A stretch of 64,000 bases of DNA from Shewanella marisflavi (GCF_023283925.1 NZ_JAKIKX010000003.1:1-64000), one strand, 5' to 3'; shown: positions 1 through 9,422, counted from the stretch's first letter. The notes: generated by a model not told the origin, from the sequence alone. A program made the numbers and translations.

Positions 1-114
1 TGCCAGTGCCAGTGCCAGTGCCAGTGCCAGTGCCAGTGCCAGTGCCAGTGCCAGTGCCAGTGCCAGTGCCAGTGCCAGTGCCAGTGCCAGTGCCAGTGCC
101 AGTGCCAGTGCCAG
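1..114. repeat. (TGCCAG)n hexanucleotide microsatellite, 19 perfect units visible
   Basis: Nineteen perfect TGCCAG units run from position 1 to 114, followed by one degenerate unit (TGCTAG). The array probably continues beyond the left edge. On the minus strand it is in frame with the secretion substrate and encodes alternating Thr and Gly. The unit length is a multiple of three, so slippage would change linker length without shifting the frame. Confidence 0.95.
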
Positions 115-874
115 TGCTAGTACCCGTCAGCGAGACCTGGGGCTCGGTAGTGGGGCGCTCTGTGGTTGGGGGCTGTGTGCTCGGATGCTGTGTCGAGTCG
201 GTGCTCGGCTGCAGCGGCTTGTGGGCTGATGTCTTGCTGGTCGTCAGAGTCACCTGAAAGGCGGGCGGCTTGCCATCTGAGGTGAGGGCGTGGGCGGTGG
301 GGGTCAGGCTCGGTGCCTGGCCAGTGTCTTTGTCGAAGCCGCTAAATTCATCTAGCCCCGTGGTCTGCGCCGAGCGATGAGCCAGCTTGTTTTGCGCCTG
401 CGCTGCATTTCCTTGTGCTTCTAGTGTTTGGGGTTCTTGTGGTTGAGCTTGCTGTGACTGCGCTGCTTGTGATTTTGCGGCTAATGAGGCCGAATCTAGC
501 GACTGTGCATCTGATACTATCTTATCGTCTAATCCTGCTGTGTCAGGTGTCTGGTCGCCTTGAGCCTTCGAGTCGAGATCTGCACTATCTGCCAGATCTG
601 AGTTTAGTTCCTCTGGCGCCGTGCTAGCGCTGGAGGGCGTGTGCCAAGGTTTGTCCGCCACTAGATCTTGATTGAAGCGTTTTTCTGTTTTGCCGTCGCG
701 ATACTCTTCGGCTTTGAGCTGCTTTACCGCTTTGTCCTGCGCCCTGGCGAGATGCTTCGCCTTTCGTTCACGCCGCTGAGCCTCCGTTAACTGCTCAGGC
801 TCGCTCGCTGGCTGCGAATTGGTGAGCGGCTTGTCCTTATGAGGCTTGTTCTGGGGGCGCTTATTTTGGCTCAT
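1..874 (-). CDS. Large type I secretion substrate or adhesin, N-terminal part (runs off left edge)
   Basis: An open frame without stops starts at ATG 874 and continues past position 1, giving about 291 visible residues. AGGAGA lies just upstream of the ATG, and the start is 9 bases after the hlyD stop, so it is the last gene seen in the secretion operon. The protein has no signal peptide or membrane segment, as expected for a substrate with a C-terminal secretion signal. It starts Lys/Arg-rich (MSQNKRPQNKPHKDK), passes into an Ala/Gln/Ser/Asp-rich stretch and a Thr/Pro/Ser-rich stretch, and ends in a Gly-Thr dipeptide tract coded by the hexanucleotide repeat. The operon position suggests a giant repeat adhesin, but the informative part lies outside the window. 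I see no LapA-type retention module in the visible part. The substrate role is inferred from context. Confidence 0.72.
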   Translation of the reverse strand, partial: MSQNKRPQNKPHKDKPLTNSQPASEPEQLTEAQRRERKAKHLARAQDKAVKQLKAEEYRDGKTEKRFNQDLVADKPWHTPSSASTAPEELNSDLADSADLDSKAQGDQTPDTAGLDDKIVSDAQSLDSASLAAKSQAAQSQQAQPQEPQTLEAQGNAAQAQNKLAHRSAQTTGLDEFSGFDKDTGQAPSLTPTAHALTSDGKPPAFQVTLTTSKTSAHKPLQPSTDSTQHPSTQPPTTERPTTEPQVSLTGTSTGTGTGTGTGTGTGTGTGTGTGTGTGTGTGTGTGTGTG

Positions 875-883
875 GGTGTTCTC

Positions 884-2209
884 CTAACGTTCACCAAAGG
901 CTTCGGTCACATTGGTAAAGACTGGCTTCCACAGGTACTGGAAGACAGTTTTGTCGCCGGTGACTATGTCGGCTTCCCCCGTCATGCCTGGGATCAGTGC
1001 CAGCTTGTCAGGTTGGTCGCCGAAGTAGGGTTTATCGATGGCGATTTGTACCTTATAGAAGACTCCTCCCTTTTCGTCCGCGTCCGTGCTGGGGGAGATC
1101 TTCTTCACCTGACCATCGATGGCGCCGTAGCGGCTGTAGTCGAAAGCATCTATCTTTATTCGGGCCTTCTGCCCTACGGTGACGAATCCTATATCTCTGG
1201 GTGACAGCTTGGCCTCAAGCAGCGCCGTGGGGGTGGTGGGAACTATCACCGCCACTGTGCCGCCAGGCTGGATCACGCTACCCGCCGAGTTGTTGGGGAT
1301 AGATTGAATGATGCCATCTACCGGCGAGGTGACTCGGTTCTGCTGTACCAGGGAGTCAGAGGATTTGAGCCGGGCAATGATGCCCAGCAGTTCGGCCTGG
1401 GCGTCGGCGCGTTTCTCACCTACCTCGTTGAAGAGGCTCGCCTGTTTCTGGGCGAGCTGTTTCTCTTGATTGTCGATATTGCGTTGCAGCACGCTACGAC
1501 GCCCCTCCAAGACTTTGAGTTCACGAATATAGGAATCAAGTTTCTGTTGCGATTCCATCATCCTGAGCTTAGAGACCGCTTGCTGCTCCTTGACCGAGTT
1601 CATCATTTGGAGAGTCTGTTCGACCGAGCGGATCTGATCTTTGAGTGGGGGAATTTCCTGCTCGATACTGGAGAGTTCAGCCTCAGACTTAGCCACGTCA
1701 GATTCGGATAGGGCAATGATCGCCTGTTTCTCCTGATTCATACGCGCTAGGGCGTTGATATGCTGTGTTACCAAGGTGGGAAATCCGAGCTGATAGGCGT
1801 TGAAGTCTGCCTCGCGCTCTTCGAGGAAGGCGTTGTAACGCTCTATTTTCAGCTCTAAGTTGGCCTGTTTGCTCTGAAGCTCCTCTTTGAGAGCCTGGCT
1901 GTCGGTGGCGACGAAGTTAGCGATCAGGTCGCCTTTCTGAACCAAGTCTCCCTCGGCGACGGCGATCGACGCCAAGGTGCCGCCGGTCTGGCTCTGGATC
2001 ACCTGCCTGTGGCCCAGCGGCACCACCTGGCCCTTGGCCTTGGCGATCTCCTCTATGTTGGTGAAGATAGACCAGATCAGTAGAATAAAGACGGCCGCGG
2101 CGATAAAGAAAGTAATACGGCGAATGGCGCGCTTCTCGGCGGGCGCCTCGATGGCCTCGGTAAATTCGTGTTCAGGCCAGGAATGCTGAGTAAGTTGGCT
2201 GTCATTCAT
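884..2209 (-). CDS. HlyD-family type I secretion membrane fusion protein (LapC-like)
   Basis: Periplasmic adaptor linking the inner-membrane ABC transporter to a TolC-type outer-membrane channel. The 441-residue protein has a short cytoplasmic N-terminus, one membrane helix (about residues 33-52), a lipoyl/barrel-sandwich half (GQVVPLGHRQVIQSQTGG), a long coiled coil, the second lipoyl half (VTSPVDGIIQSI) and the HlyD C-terminal beta domain ending in YLWKPV. The ATG at 2209 is preferred because GAGG lies about 10 bases upstream and the start overlaps the end of the upstream ABC gene by 8 bases (ATGAATGA). An in-frame start 45 bases further upstream would lie deeper inside that gene. The short overlap implies translational coupling within the operon. 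Confidence 0.93.
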   Translation of the reverse strand: MNDSQLTQHSWPEHEFTEAIEAPAEKRAIRRITFFIAAAVFILLIWSIFTNIEEIAKAKGQVVPLGHRQVIQSQTGGTLASIAVAEGDLVQKGDLIANFVATDSQALKEELQSKQANLELKIERYNAFLEEREADFNAYQLGFPTLVTQHINALARMNQEKQAIIALSESDVAKSEAELSSIEQEIPPLKDQIRSVEQTLQMMNSVKEQQAVSKLRMMESQQKLDSYIRELKVLEGRRSVLQRNIDNQEKQLAQKQASLFNEVGEKRADAQAELLGIIARLKSSDSLVQQNRVTSPVDGIIQSIPNNSAGSVIQPGGTVAVIVPTTPTALLEAKLSPRDIGFVTVGQKARIKIDAFDYSRYGAIDGQVKKISPSTDADEKGGVFYKVQIAIDKPYFGDQPDKLALIPGMTGEADIVTGDKTVFQYLWKPVFTNVTEAFGER

Positions 2210-4301
2210 TTTGTGAGGCCTCCATGCTGGGGGTTGAGTCCTGATGAGTTGCACTTTGTGTTGTCACACTGTCTTGGTTAGGCAGCTGACCTGCGTAGAC
2301 CACGGCGCCCTTGTCGAGGATCACTACCTTGTCGGCCTGCTGGATCAGCGCTTGATCGTGTGTGGTGAACAGGATTGTGGTCTTGCCCTTGAGACGTTTG
2401 AGGGTTTGGATAAAGGCCTGTCGGGCAAAGGGATTGCGATTGGCTATCGGCTCATCCATCACCAGGAGGGGAGAGCCTTTCAATAGGGCCCTTGCCAAAC
2501 TGATATAGCTGCTCTCCACTGCCGAGAACATGCTGGTGCCGCGGGAGAAGAGGTTGGTATCTATGTTCTGTTTCAGCGCCTGCAGCAACGAGGCGCCACC
2601 GGCATCTGTGAGGGCCTGTTTGAGCTCCTCATCGCTGGCCTCTGGTTTGGCCAAGCGAAGGTTGTCGGCCAGGGTGCCGGGTAAAATCTCGCTATTGGTG
2701 GGGCTAAAGGCAGCCCATTGGCGGAAGATCTCTGGGTCGAACTGTTTCAGGTTTTTGCCATTGATGGTAACAAAGCCTGCCTGGGGCTCGATAACCCCTA
2801 TGGCGGTGAGCAGCAGCGAGGTCTTGCCGCTGCCGTTAGGGCCTATAATGGCTACCGTCTCACCCGCTTCTATGTCGAGCGTAACCCCCGATAGGGCGGG
2901 TTCGCTGTCGGCGCTGTATCTCTGGGTCACATGTTTAAAGGATAGCGCCGGTGCCAGTTTAAGATTCGGTGAGTCGAGCCTAAGTTCATTGAACTCTGTG
3001 GTCACAGCCATGAAGCGATCAAACTGATCGATGGCGCCCTTGAGCAGGTTAAACTTTTGGCGCGAGGCGAAGGCCAGTTGCGCCGGTCCTGTGATCCGCC
3101 AGATCAACATGACACAGGCGATCAACGCCCCCGGACTGATACTTTGGTTAAGTACCAGGAAGATGCCAGTAAACACTGTGGCTAGGGCGGTAAACAGCCC
3201 CATGGCATGGGCCACCGCGGCATTGAGGCCAGCACGTTTACTGTAGAGAAAATTCTGTCGGCAATGCTCCCGGGCCCGGCGTATAAATTGCTCGTACCAG
3301 GCGCCGCTTTCTCCCGCGCTCTTGAGCGGCAACAGGTGAGTCGCCAGCTCGTTGAGACTATTCTGATACTCGCCACTTATGGTAGGGGCTGCACCTTGGG
3401 TAAACTTATCCAGCGCTTTCATTACCAAATAGAAGAGTACCAACATCACCAACGGTACCAGCACTAAGTAGCCACTCAATAGCGTGATGGCGACGAGGGC
3501 GATGAGGGTAAAGGGGAGATCGATGAGGCCTGCGCCGCCTGGCCCAGCAACTAGGCTGCGTACCTTCTCGGCGTTACGCATCCTGGCAATATGGCTGGAG
3601 AGGCCAACACGCGAGAGCAGACTAAGGGGCATGCTCAACAGACGATTGAAGGTGATGCCGGAAAGATCCCTCGCGAATCGGTTGCTGACATTGGCTAGTG
3701 CCTGTGCCCTAAGCAAGCGGCTGGCGACAAATATTCCCAAGGCCAAGGCAGCGCCAAAGGCGATACTAGGAAGGAGCTGCGACGCCTGACCACCAATAAC
3801 CCTATCATATACCACCATCGTAAAGAGGGGGATGGCTAATCCGCTGAGACTGGAGAGCAGACTTAGCCAGAAGATGGGGCGATACCAGGACTTGAGTTTG
3901 GCTAGATGGGAGGCAAACACACTGCTGCTTTTGCTCTGGGTTGGCAGGCTCTCCACTAGAAACACGTGGCCAGTACTCGGCAGCTTATCGAGCGTGATCC
4001 ATTGATTATCTTTGCTCAAATATTGAAAGCTATGGTTGCTGCGCCGCGCTACCATAGGTTCTCCATCCTGTGGCAGCAAAATGAATGGGTAGACGCTGTG
4101 TACCAAGAGGTCGGCATCCAGAGCTTGCACATTGATGCCCACATGATGTTTCTTCAGCAGAATATAAGCTTCAAGGTAGGTAAGCCTGTCGTCTAGGGGG
4201 CTCTTGTCAATATTACTGGCCTGAACACTGAGCCCTAGCTGATGGAACAGGGCGATCAGCAGTGGCTTAGGCAGATGTATCGGGTCTTGGGACTGATTCA
4301 T
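2202..4301 (-). CDS. Type I secretion ABC transporter with inactive C39-like domain and degenerate signature motif
   Basis: The 699-residue protein has three parts: an N-terminal C39-like domain of about 130 residues without an obvious catalytic Cys, the LapB/HlyB arrangement; a six-helix membrane domain (about 150-430); and a nucleotide-binding domain. Walker A is intact (GPNGSGKTS, near residue 484), as are Walker B (LLVMDEP, near 613) and the switch His (TTHDQ, near 646). The signature, normally LSGGQ, reads SAVESSYISLARALL (near 594), so it is degenerate. It shares an ATGA overlap with the second ABC gene upstream. The two probably form a heterodimer, with this subunit keeping the ATP-binding P-loop. 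Assignment to type I secretion is firm from the HlyD neighbour; the asymmetry is read from the sequence. Confidence 0.9.
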   Translation of the reverse strand: MNQSQDPIHLPKPLLIALFHQLGLSVQASNIDKSPLDDRLTYLEAYILLKKHHVGINVQALDADLLVHSVYPFILLPQDGEPMVARRSNHSFQYLSKDNQWITLDKLPSTGHVFLVESLPTQSKSSSVFASHLAKLKSWYRPIFWLSLLSSLSGLAIPLFTMVVYDRVIGGQASQLLPSIAFGAALALGIFVASRLLRAQALANVSNRFARDLSGITFNRLLSMPLSLLSRVGLSSHIARMRNAEKVRSLVAGPGGAGLIDLPFTLIALVAITLLSGYLVLVPLVMLVLFYLVMKALDKFTQGAAPTISGEYQNSLNELATHLLPLKSAGESGAWYEQFIRRAREHCRQNFLYSKRAGLNAAVAHAMGLFTALATVFTGIFLVLNQSISPGALIACVMLIWRITGPAQLAFASRQKFNLLKGAIDQFDRFMAVTTEFNELRLDSPNLKLAPALSFKHVTQRYSADSEPALSGVTLDIEAGETVAIIGPNGSGKTSLLLTAIGVIEPQAGFVTINGKNLKQFDPEIFRQWAAFSPTNSEILPGTLADNLRLAKPEASDEELKQALTDAGGASLLQALKQNIDTNLFSRGTSMFSAVESSYISLARALLKGSPLLVMDEPIANRNPFARQAFIQTLKRLKGKTTILFTTHDQALIQQADKVVILDKGAVVYAGQLPNQDSVTTQSATHQDSTPSMEASQNE

Positions 4302-5953
4302 GGACGCGTTCCTCCTTTCGTTAGGCTGAGGAGCTCGCCGCTTTCGCCGAGTGCGATCTGCACGTCGCTTAGCGCCGCGACTTCATCAAAATAGGAGGCG
4401 ATGATCACCGTCATCTGTGTGCGACGCTCGTGTAACAGCTGCAGCAGGCGCGCCTGAGAGTCCGCATCCAGAGAGACCATGGGCTCATCCAGAAGCAGTA
4501 TAGAGGGTGACTGCGCCAGTGCTCGCACTAAGGCGATTAACTTTATTGCGCCTTTGTTGAGCACCTGATTTTCAGTGCTGCCCACTTGAGTCTGGTAGCC
4601 TGCCGGCAGCTGAGCCAGGGTCGCCGATAGACCGAGTTGGTCGGCAATCAACATGGCGCTGGCCTCGCGTTCACGGCGAAACAGAGTCAGGTTGTCTAAG
4701 ATGGAGCCGCTGAAGAGACTAGCCCACGGGGGGACATAGCAGATGGATTGGCGGTATTCGAAGCCATCGTGATCTTGCTGTGGCACACCCGCAATAGCGA
4801 TCTGCCCGCTATCTAGTTGATGATAAGCCCCTATGGTACTCAACAGCAGGCTGGCATGGGTCATGGGATTGGAAGTGATAGTGGCTATGGCACCTGCAGG
4901 AATGGTTAGGTTGATGTTGTCGAGCCGGGCGCTGGTTTTCTCGGCGCAAACATCCTCTAAACAGATGGGACCCAGAGGAAGCTTATGTTGATAGCGAGTC
5001 TGGCCGTTAAAGGTTTCCTGGGGGGTATCGACTAGGGCGTTGACTTGATCCATCGCCTCTTTAGCGCTGACATATTTGGCCCTCAGGCTGCCGATGGCGC
5101 TAAGGGGAGCAACGGCGCGACCGGCCAGGATGGAGCATGCCGCCAAGCCGCCAGTGGTCAGGTTACCATTGAGCACCTCGAAACAGCCAATCATCACAAG
5201 GCATAGGGTGGTGGCTTGGGCGGTGCCCTGAATCAGCTCCTGTAGTTTCGCCGAAAGCCAGTCGACTTCTTCCTGCTGCGCGAGACGTTGATGATTGATC
5301 TTTTTATAGGCGTAGGTCATGCGGGATTCGAGCGCCATCGCTTTGGTGGTCGTGAGCCCTGACAGCACTAGCATCAAGAGGCGGGTGCGTTCATCCTTAC
5401 TCAGGCTCAGCTCCTTGGTGGCGAGTGAGAGCTTCTGCCCCAGTTGCCATACTCTTATGCCTGCAATTAGCCAAACGATCAAAGGGATAAATACCAGAGG
5501 GCCACCAATGTAGGCCACTAGGGCGAGGAAGATAAGAACGAAGGGGAAATCCATCAGTGCCACGGCCGCCTGCCCTGAATAGATGTCACGCATTGCCGCT
5601 ATGCCATGGATGCCGTGTGAGATCTTGCCTGCGCCGAGATTTTCAATGTGGTGGTAATCGGCATTGAGCAGGCGTTTCACCACTCGGGTTATAGTGTGCA
5701 ACTCGTAGTTAGCCGCCGAGGCGCCTAGTAGCCAGCTGCGGGCGTATCTGAGTATTAGTTCTAGCAGGATAGTGATGGCTACCCCAATCACAAGTACCGT
5801 TGCGGTACCGTGCGCCTCATTGGGCAAGATGCGATCGTAGATTTGCAACATGGTGAAAGGCAATGCGAGTGAAAGCAGATTGATAAACACAGAGGCCAGG
5901 AGCAGTTCGATGAGCGACTGATTCTGTGCGAGCAAACGAAAGGTTTTAACCAT
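4298..5953 (-). CDS. ABC transporter partner subunit with degenerate ATPase site
   Basis: The 551-residue exporter half-molecule starts directly with its membrane domain (MVKTFRLLAQNQSLIELLL) and lacks the C39-like domain. In the nucleotide-binding domain the Walker A position reads TITSNPMTHASLLL (near residue 361), with neither the Gly-rich loop nor the Lys. The signature is LNKGAIKLIALVRALAQ (near 469), Walker B is intact (ILLLDEP, near 487), and the switch His is replaced (IIASYFDE, near 519). It is therefore predicted to bind or hydrolyse ATP poorly and to act as the non-catalytic half of a heterodimer with the next gene. AAGGGA precedes the ATG. It is the first gene of the operon, whose promoter should lie in 5954-6130. 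Confidence 0.86.
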   Translation of the reverse strand: MVKTFRLLAQNQSLIELLLASVFINLLSLALPFTMLQIYDRILPNEAHGTATVLVIGVAITILLELILRYARSWLLGASAANYELHTITRVVKRLLNADYHHIENLGAGKISHGIHGIAAMRDIYSGQAAVALMDFPFVLIFLALVAYIGGPLVFIPLIVWLIAGIRVWQLGQKLSLATKELSLSKDERTRLLMLVLSGLTTTKAMALESRMTYAYKKINHQRLAQQEEVDWLSAKLQELIQGTAQATTLCLVMIGCFEVLNGNLTTGGLAACSILAGRAVAPLSAIGSLRAKYVSAKEAMDQVNALVDTPQETFNGQTRYQHKLPLGPICLEDVCAEKTSARLDNINLTIPAGAIATITSNPMTHASLLLSTIGAYHQLDSGQIAIAGVPQQDHDGFEYRQSICYVPPWASLFSGSILDNLTLFRREREASAMLIADQLGLSATLAQLPAGYQTQVGSTENQVLNKGAIKLIALVRALAQSPSILLLDEPMVSLDADSQARLLQLLHERRTQMTVIIASYFDEVAALSDVQIALGESGELLSLTKGGTRP

Positions 5954-6134
5954 CTATGCCATCCCTTGGAATAATTGGCGATTAAACAAGAGTGTAGTTC
6001 AATGTTGCTGGGACTAAAACTAGCAGTTATGACAAGGCTAAGATATAAAACAAATGTCTATATTTCTGATTTAACAGCAAAGCTCGGTTTGTCATAGTCA
6101 GTTGCTGAATGGGGCTGGGATAAGTTGCTTGAGA

Positions 6135-6166
6135 TAAAAAAGAGGCCTGGCGAACCAGACCTCTTT
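6135..6166 (-). terminator. Intrinsic terminator of the octaheme cytochrome operon
   Basis: A 12-base stem with one C-A mismatch (6139-6150 with 6155-6166) and a CGAA loop is followed, in the minus direction, by a run of six U. It sits 30 bases after the stop of the octaheme cytochrome gene. Confidence 0.8.
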
Positions 6167-6195
6167 ACTGCGGGGGTGATGATGAAAATGATTAC

Positions 6196-7602
6196 TTATT
6201 TAGCGTGTTTAGGGCCTTTCTTGTTTTTCATTGGGTCGCCGTCGTAGCCTAAGGCTTGCCAATTTAAACGTGTGCCCTTGTTGTGGCAGTCGTTACACTT
6301 GAGCGCCTGATCCTTTGGCGAAACCATGTGGTTGATGCGCCACCACATCTCGGTTTCGGCGAAGCCGTACTCGCCACTGTACTTGATGCCTTGTTGGGTC
6401 AGTGCCTGATTAGCTTCCATGCCAAGCTTGGCGGCCTTATCCCAATCAAACTCGGTCCAGTAACCGCCTTTGCCATAGGTTTTTGCCGTGATGATGATGT
6501 TCTGTTTAGCATCGAAGATCTGCTTGCCGCGATGTACCTTGAATGGATAGATCTTAGCTGTCTTGTCTGTGATATCACCCAGTGGTGAGGTCAGTTTAGT
6601 GACCTTAGAGGGATCCATCTTATCACCAGCCATGTAGGCATCGGCCTTACCGTTGTACCAGGCATACTCAGGCTCAACCATCTTGCCCCAGACAAAGCTA
6701 CCTTTCTTCTTCTGGAAGGTCTTTTTGCCGTTTTCATCCTTGGTTTCAGGTAGGTCTTGTCCTGCGGTAGACCAATCCCAACTCATCTTGGTGGGTTCGT
6801 TACGCGCGAAGAAAGGAATGTGACAGGTCTGACAGGCGACACTGGCGGTATGGGTATTGAGGCGCTTGTTGGCGTGCGGCGCACCATCGTGGCAGTTTTC
6901 ACAGCCGATATCGTTCTGTCCACCTGGTGAAACCCCCATGGCATTACCCGTGATCTGGTGCTCCTGTGTGGTGTGACAGGTTTGGCACTGGAAGTCATTA
7001 CCATCTGTGTCCATATGCACATCGGTGGCTTTATCGGGATAGGCCATAGAGGAGTCGAGATCTCCATGTTTGACCGCATCGCCGCCGCCACCATAGAAGT
7101 GGCAGCTACCACAGTTGTCACGCACTGGCATGCCAACATTTTGCGCAACGCGCTCTAGGTTGACCTTTGCCAGAGCTTCACCTGCGCCGGCGGGATCTTT
7201 GATGTAAGTGCCCGTCGTGTCGTGACACACCAGACAGTCGACCTTGGTCATGTCGCTAAAGTCGAAGTTATTGTCTTTCCAACCATAGCCAGCGTGACAA
7301 CTGGTACATCTTGGCTCGTTACCTGAAATTGAGGTACAGAAGTTATTGATAGCGTTCTTCTTACCACGCTTTACTGTGCGTCCAGGGAGATCTTGTTCCA
7401 GTTCCCAGGTCCAGTGAGAAGACTTCATAAAGTCTTTGGCGTGATCTTCATGGCATTCGATGCACTGCTCGGTCACCTGAGAGCCCTGGGTAAAGGGCCC
7501 CTGAATGGCTTCCTTGTGCGGATTTTCGGCAACGGCATTAAGGCTGGCCAAGCCGAAGATCCCTGCAGCAAACATCGCCGTAAGAGAGTAAGTGAGTTTC
7601 AT
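6196..7602 (-). CDS. otr: Octaheme c-type cytochrome, tetrathionate reductase family (OTR)
   Basis: The 468-residue periplasmic multiheme enzyme has a signal peptide ending near NAVAEN and eight CxxCH motifs at about residues 47, 99, 123, 164, 206, 234, 257 and 436. Heme number, length and spacing match the Shewanella oneidensis octaheme tetrathionate reductase, which also reduces nitrite and hydroxylamine in vitro and has a Lys-ligated active-site heme. The long heme-free stretch between motifs seven and eight fits that fold. The start is MKLTYSL at 7602; an in-frame codon 39 bases upstream only adds a non-signal extension. The gene is third in a three-gene unit with an outer-membrane barrel and a monoheme cytochrome. 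The physiological substrate is not settled for the family. Confidence 0.9.
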   Translation of the reverse strand: MKLTYSLTAMFAAGIFGLASLNAVAENPHKEAIQGPFTQGSQVTEQCIECHEDHAKDFMKSSHWTWELEQDLPGRTVKRGKKNAINNFCTSISGNEPRCTSCHAGYGWKDNNFDFSDMTKVDCLVCHDTTGTYIKDPAGAGEALAKVNLERVAQNVGMPVRDNCGSCHFYGGGGDAVKHGDLDSSMAYPDKATDVHMDTDGNDFQCQTCHTTQEHQITGNAMGVSPGGQNDIGCENCHDGAPHANKRLNTHTASVACQTCHIPFFARNEPTKMSWDWSTAGQDLPETKDENGKKTFQKKKGSFVWGKMVEPEYAWYNGKADAYMAGDKMDPSKVTKLTSPLGDITDKTAKIYPFKVHRGKQIFDAKQNIIITAKTYGKGGYWTEFDWDKAAKLGMEANQALTQQGIKYSGEYGFAETEMWWRINHMVSPKDQALKCNDCHNKGTRLNWQALGYDGDPMKNKKGPKHAK

Positions 7603-7646
7603 GCTGATTTCCCTACCCCCGGCCGAAGCCGGGGGAGACAATAAAG

Positions 7647-9359
7647 TTAGAAGTTGATGACTAATGAAGCGTTGAGGTCATAGGCAGTATCGACCACAGG
7701 CAACATTGAGTAGGCTGAGCCATTTACCACGTCATCCACTTTTTGTGGGGCGCCTACCGGAGTGCCGCTTCCGGTATATTCGTAGTCGTAGTAGAGACCA
7801 GCCAGCTTGATGAACATTCTTGGATTGATATCAAACATATAGTAGGCCTCTGCCACATGACCACGGGTAGCTAGCTTGCTGCCGATAGGGTCATCCTGCG
7901 CCTGAGTAAATGGGGTCCAGTACTTGGAACCATAGTTATACTCGAGACCGAACTTGCCGTAAGGTGCAGGGATTTGAATGCCCACATAGATACCATAACC
8001 ATCTTTGGTGTCAGCTTCGTCGGCGGCACTTGGCATCATGATGATCTCGCTGCCATCGGCATTAAGCTGAGCTTCAAATATTGCATCGCTTAGCATGCCG
8101 CCAAACATACCGGCATTGCCGTTGCCTTCGGCGCGGGTCCAGCCGAAAGAGGCGAAGGCCTTGAAGTCTTCATCGCTCTCGTAGGCATAACCTATACCGC
8201 CAAGGTACATGTCGCCGATAACGCCGCTAGGCTGTACTCGGGTTTGGAAATTGAAGTTACTGAACTTCTGCATGTCCTGGTACATGGTAGGGGCAAAGAT
8301 TCCCGCAAGCTGAGTTGGGAAGGCCATAGTGCCCTTGAAGCCGTCGTTAATGTCTTTAGCACCAAACAAGGTAAATTGCAGGAAGTGATTACCGTCGTTG
8401 ATGGCATCGATGTTAAAGCCACCTAAGTGGGTGTCTTTAGTGACGATATCGCCAAACATCTCACCATTACCCCACTGGGATTCGAAGCCCTGGCCGTAGC
8501 AGAAACGTACGACTTGGCCTTCGATACCCGTGATCTCACCGAGATTGTAGCCCAGGGTCGCACCGTCGAAGTTAAAGTTCACCAGGTGGCCAGACGGTGT
8601 GCCGCCGCGTTTCTCATTTTCACGATACTGGGTTGGTGGGCCATAGGTCGATGGACGACGACCAATAGATAGGTAGGTGTTGCTGCCACCGATATTTTTC
8701 CAATCGAAATAGGCGCGTTCAACTCTTAGCCAATCGCCGCTGGTGTTACCGCTATTGGTGCCATCCATGGTGAAAGAGCGCCATGAATCGAAGACCTGAA
8801 CACCCGTTGAGTCGCCCCAGTTTTTGTACATGCTGAGACGACCAGCAAAGCTGACGTTATCCCATACCTTGGCCTTGAGGTTGAGTCTCAGACGCGTGGT
8901 GTAGAAGATATCGTTGTTGATGTCTTGTGTGGTTTTAGGTGCCAGCACGTAAGGCATCACGCCTTGCAGCATACCGCTTTGGAAGGCCGCGGCGAGTTCC
9001 GGATTGGCTGCCATCATCTGTCCCAGCGGGGAGTCGGGATCGTTAGGCATACCAAAGGCACCAGACATGGCTTTAGCCCCAAAATCATTAAAGTCTACCT
9101 TGATTGCAGGGTTCCAGGTGACATTTTGGTAATGCAATGAATGGGCCTTGGTACGGAAATCACCGGTGATTTCAAGTCGGTCGAGAGCAGTGTGGCGCTC
9201 GTTCTTGTCGACGCGGCTATTGATATCGTCAATCTCTTCGGTAAGGTCGGCAAGTTGTTGTTTCAGTTCGGCTAATTTTTGTGCGTCGCTATCGACAGCA
9301 TAGGCTGTGCCTGACATAGCCAGGGCGTTAGCGATCAGTATAGACAGTAGAGTACGCAT
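7647..9359 (-). CDS. DUF3373-family outer-membrane beta-barrel protein
   Basis: The 570-residue protein has a signal peptide (cleavage near AYAVD), then a short coiled coil at about residues 27-55 (KLAELKQQLADLTEEIDDINSR), then a long beta-barrel with many aromatic-ended strands and a terminal LVINF, the usual C-terminal barrel signal. I recognise it as the DUF3373 family, which occurs beside octaheme cytochromes in Shewanella. No heme motif is present. A porin-like role in letting substrate or product cross the outer membrane for the octaheme enzyme is inferred only from the operon: 44 bases separate it from that gene. Confidence 0.82.
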   Translation of the reverse strand: MRTLLSILIANALAMSGTAYAVDSDAQKLAELKQQLADLTEEIDDINSRVDKNERHTALDRLEITGDFRTKAHSLHYQNVTWNPAIKVDFNDFGAKAMSGAFGMPNDPDSPLGQMMAANPELAAAFQSGMLQGVMPYVLAPKTTQDINNDIFYTTRLRLNLKAKVWDNVSFAGRLSMYKNWGDSTGVQVFDSWRSFTMDGTNSGNTSGDWLRVERAYFDWKNIGGSNTYLSIGRRPSTYGPPTQYRENEKRGGTPSGHLVNFNFDGATLGYNLGEITGIEGQVVRFCYGQGFESQWGNGEMFGDIVTKDTHLGGFNIDAINDGNHFLQFTLFGAKDINDGFKGTMAFPTQLAGIFAPTMYQDMQKFSNFNFQTRVQPSGVIGDMYLGGIGYAYESDEDFKAFASFGWTRAEGNGNAGMFGGMLSDAIFEAQLNADGSEIIMMPSAADEADTKDGYGIYVGIQIPAPYGKFGLEYNYGSKYWTPFTQAQDDPIGSKLATRGHVAEAYYMFDINPRMFIKLAGLYYDYEYTGSGTPVGAPQKVDDVVNGSAYSMLPVVDTAYDLNASLVINF

Positions 9360-9422
9360 GTGAATCTCTCCTTAGGCGCTCATCGGGAGAAGTGAATGAG
9401 CGCTTCGATTACGAAACTGTGG

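Noticed and set aside
6..257. Plus-strand frame encoding a Val-Pro repeat across the microsatellite
   Set aside because: No ribosome site, and the opposite strand carries a continuous 291-codon frame starting behind hlyD with a good ribosome site.
839..1204. Plus-strand frame of 121 codons over the hlyD end
   Set aside because: It is antisense to the well-supported HlyD and substrate frames and has no ribosome site.
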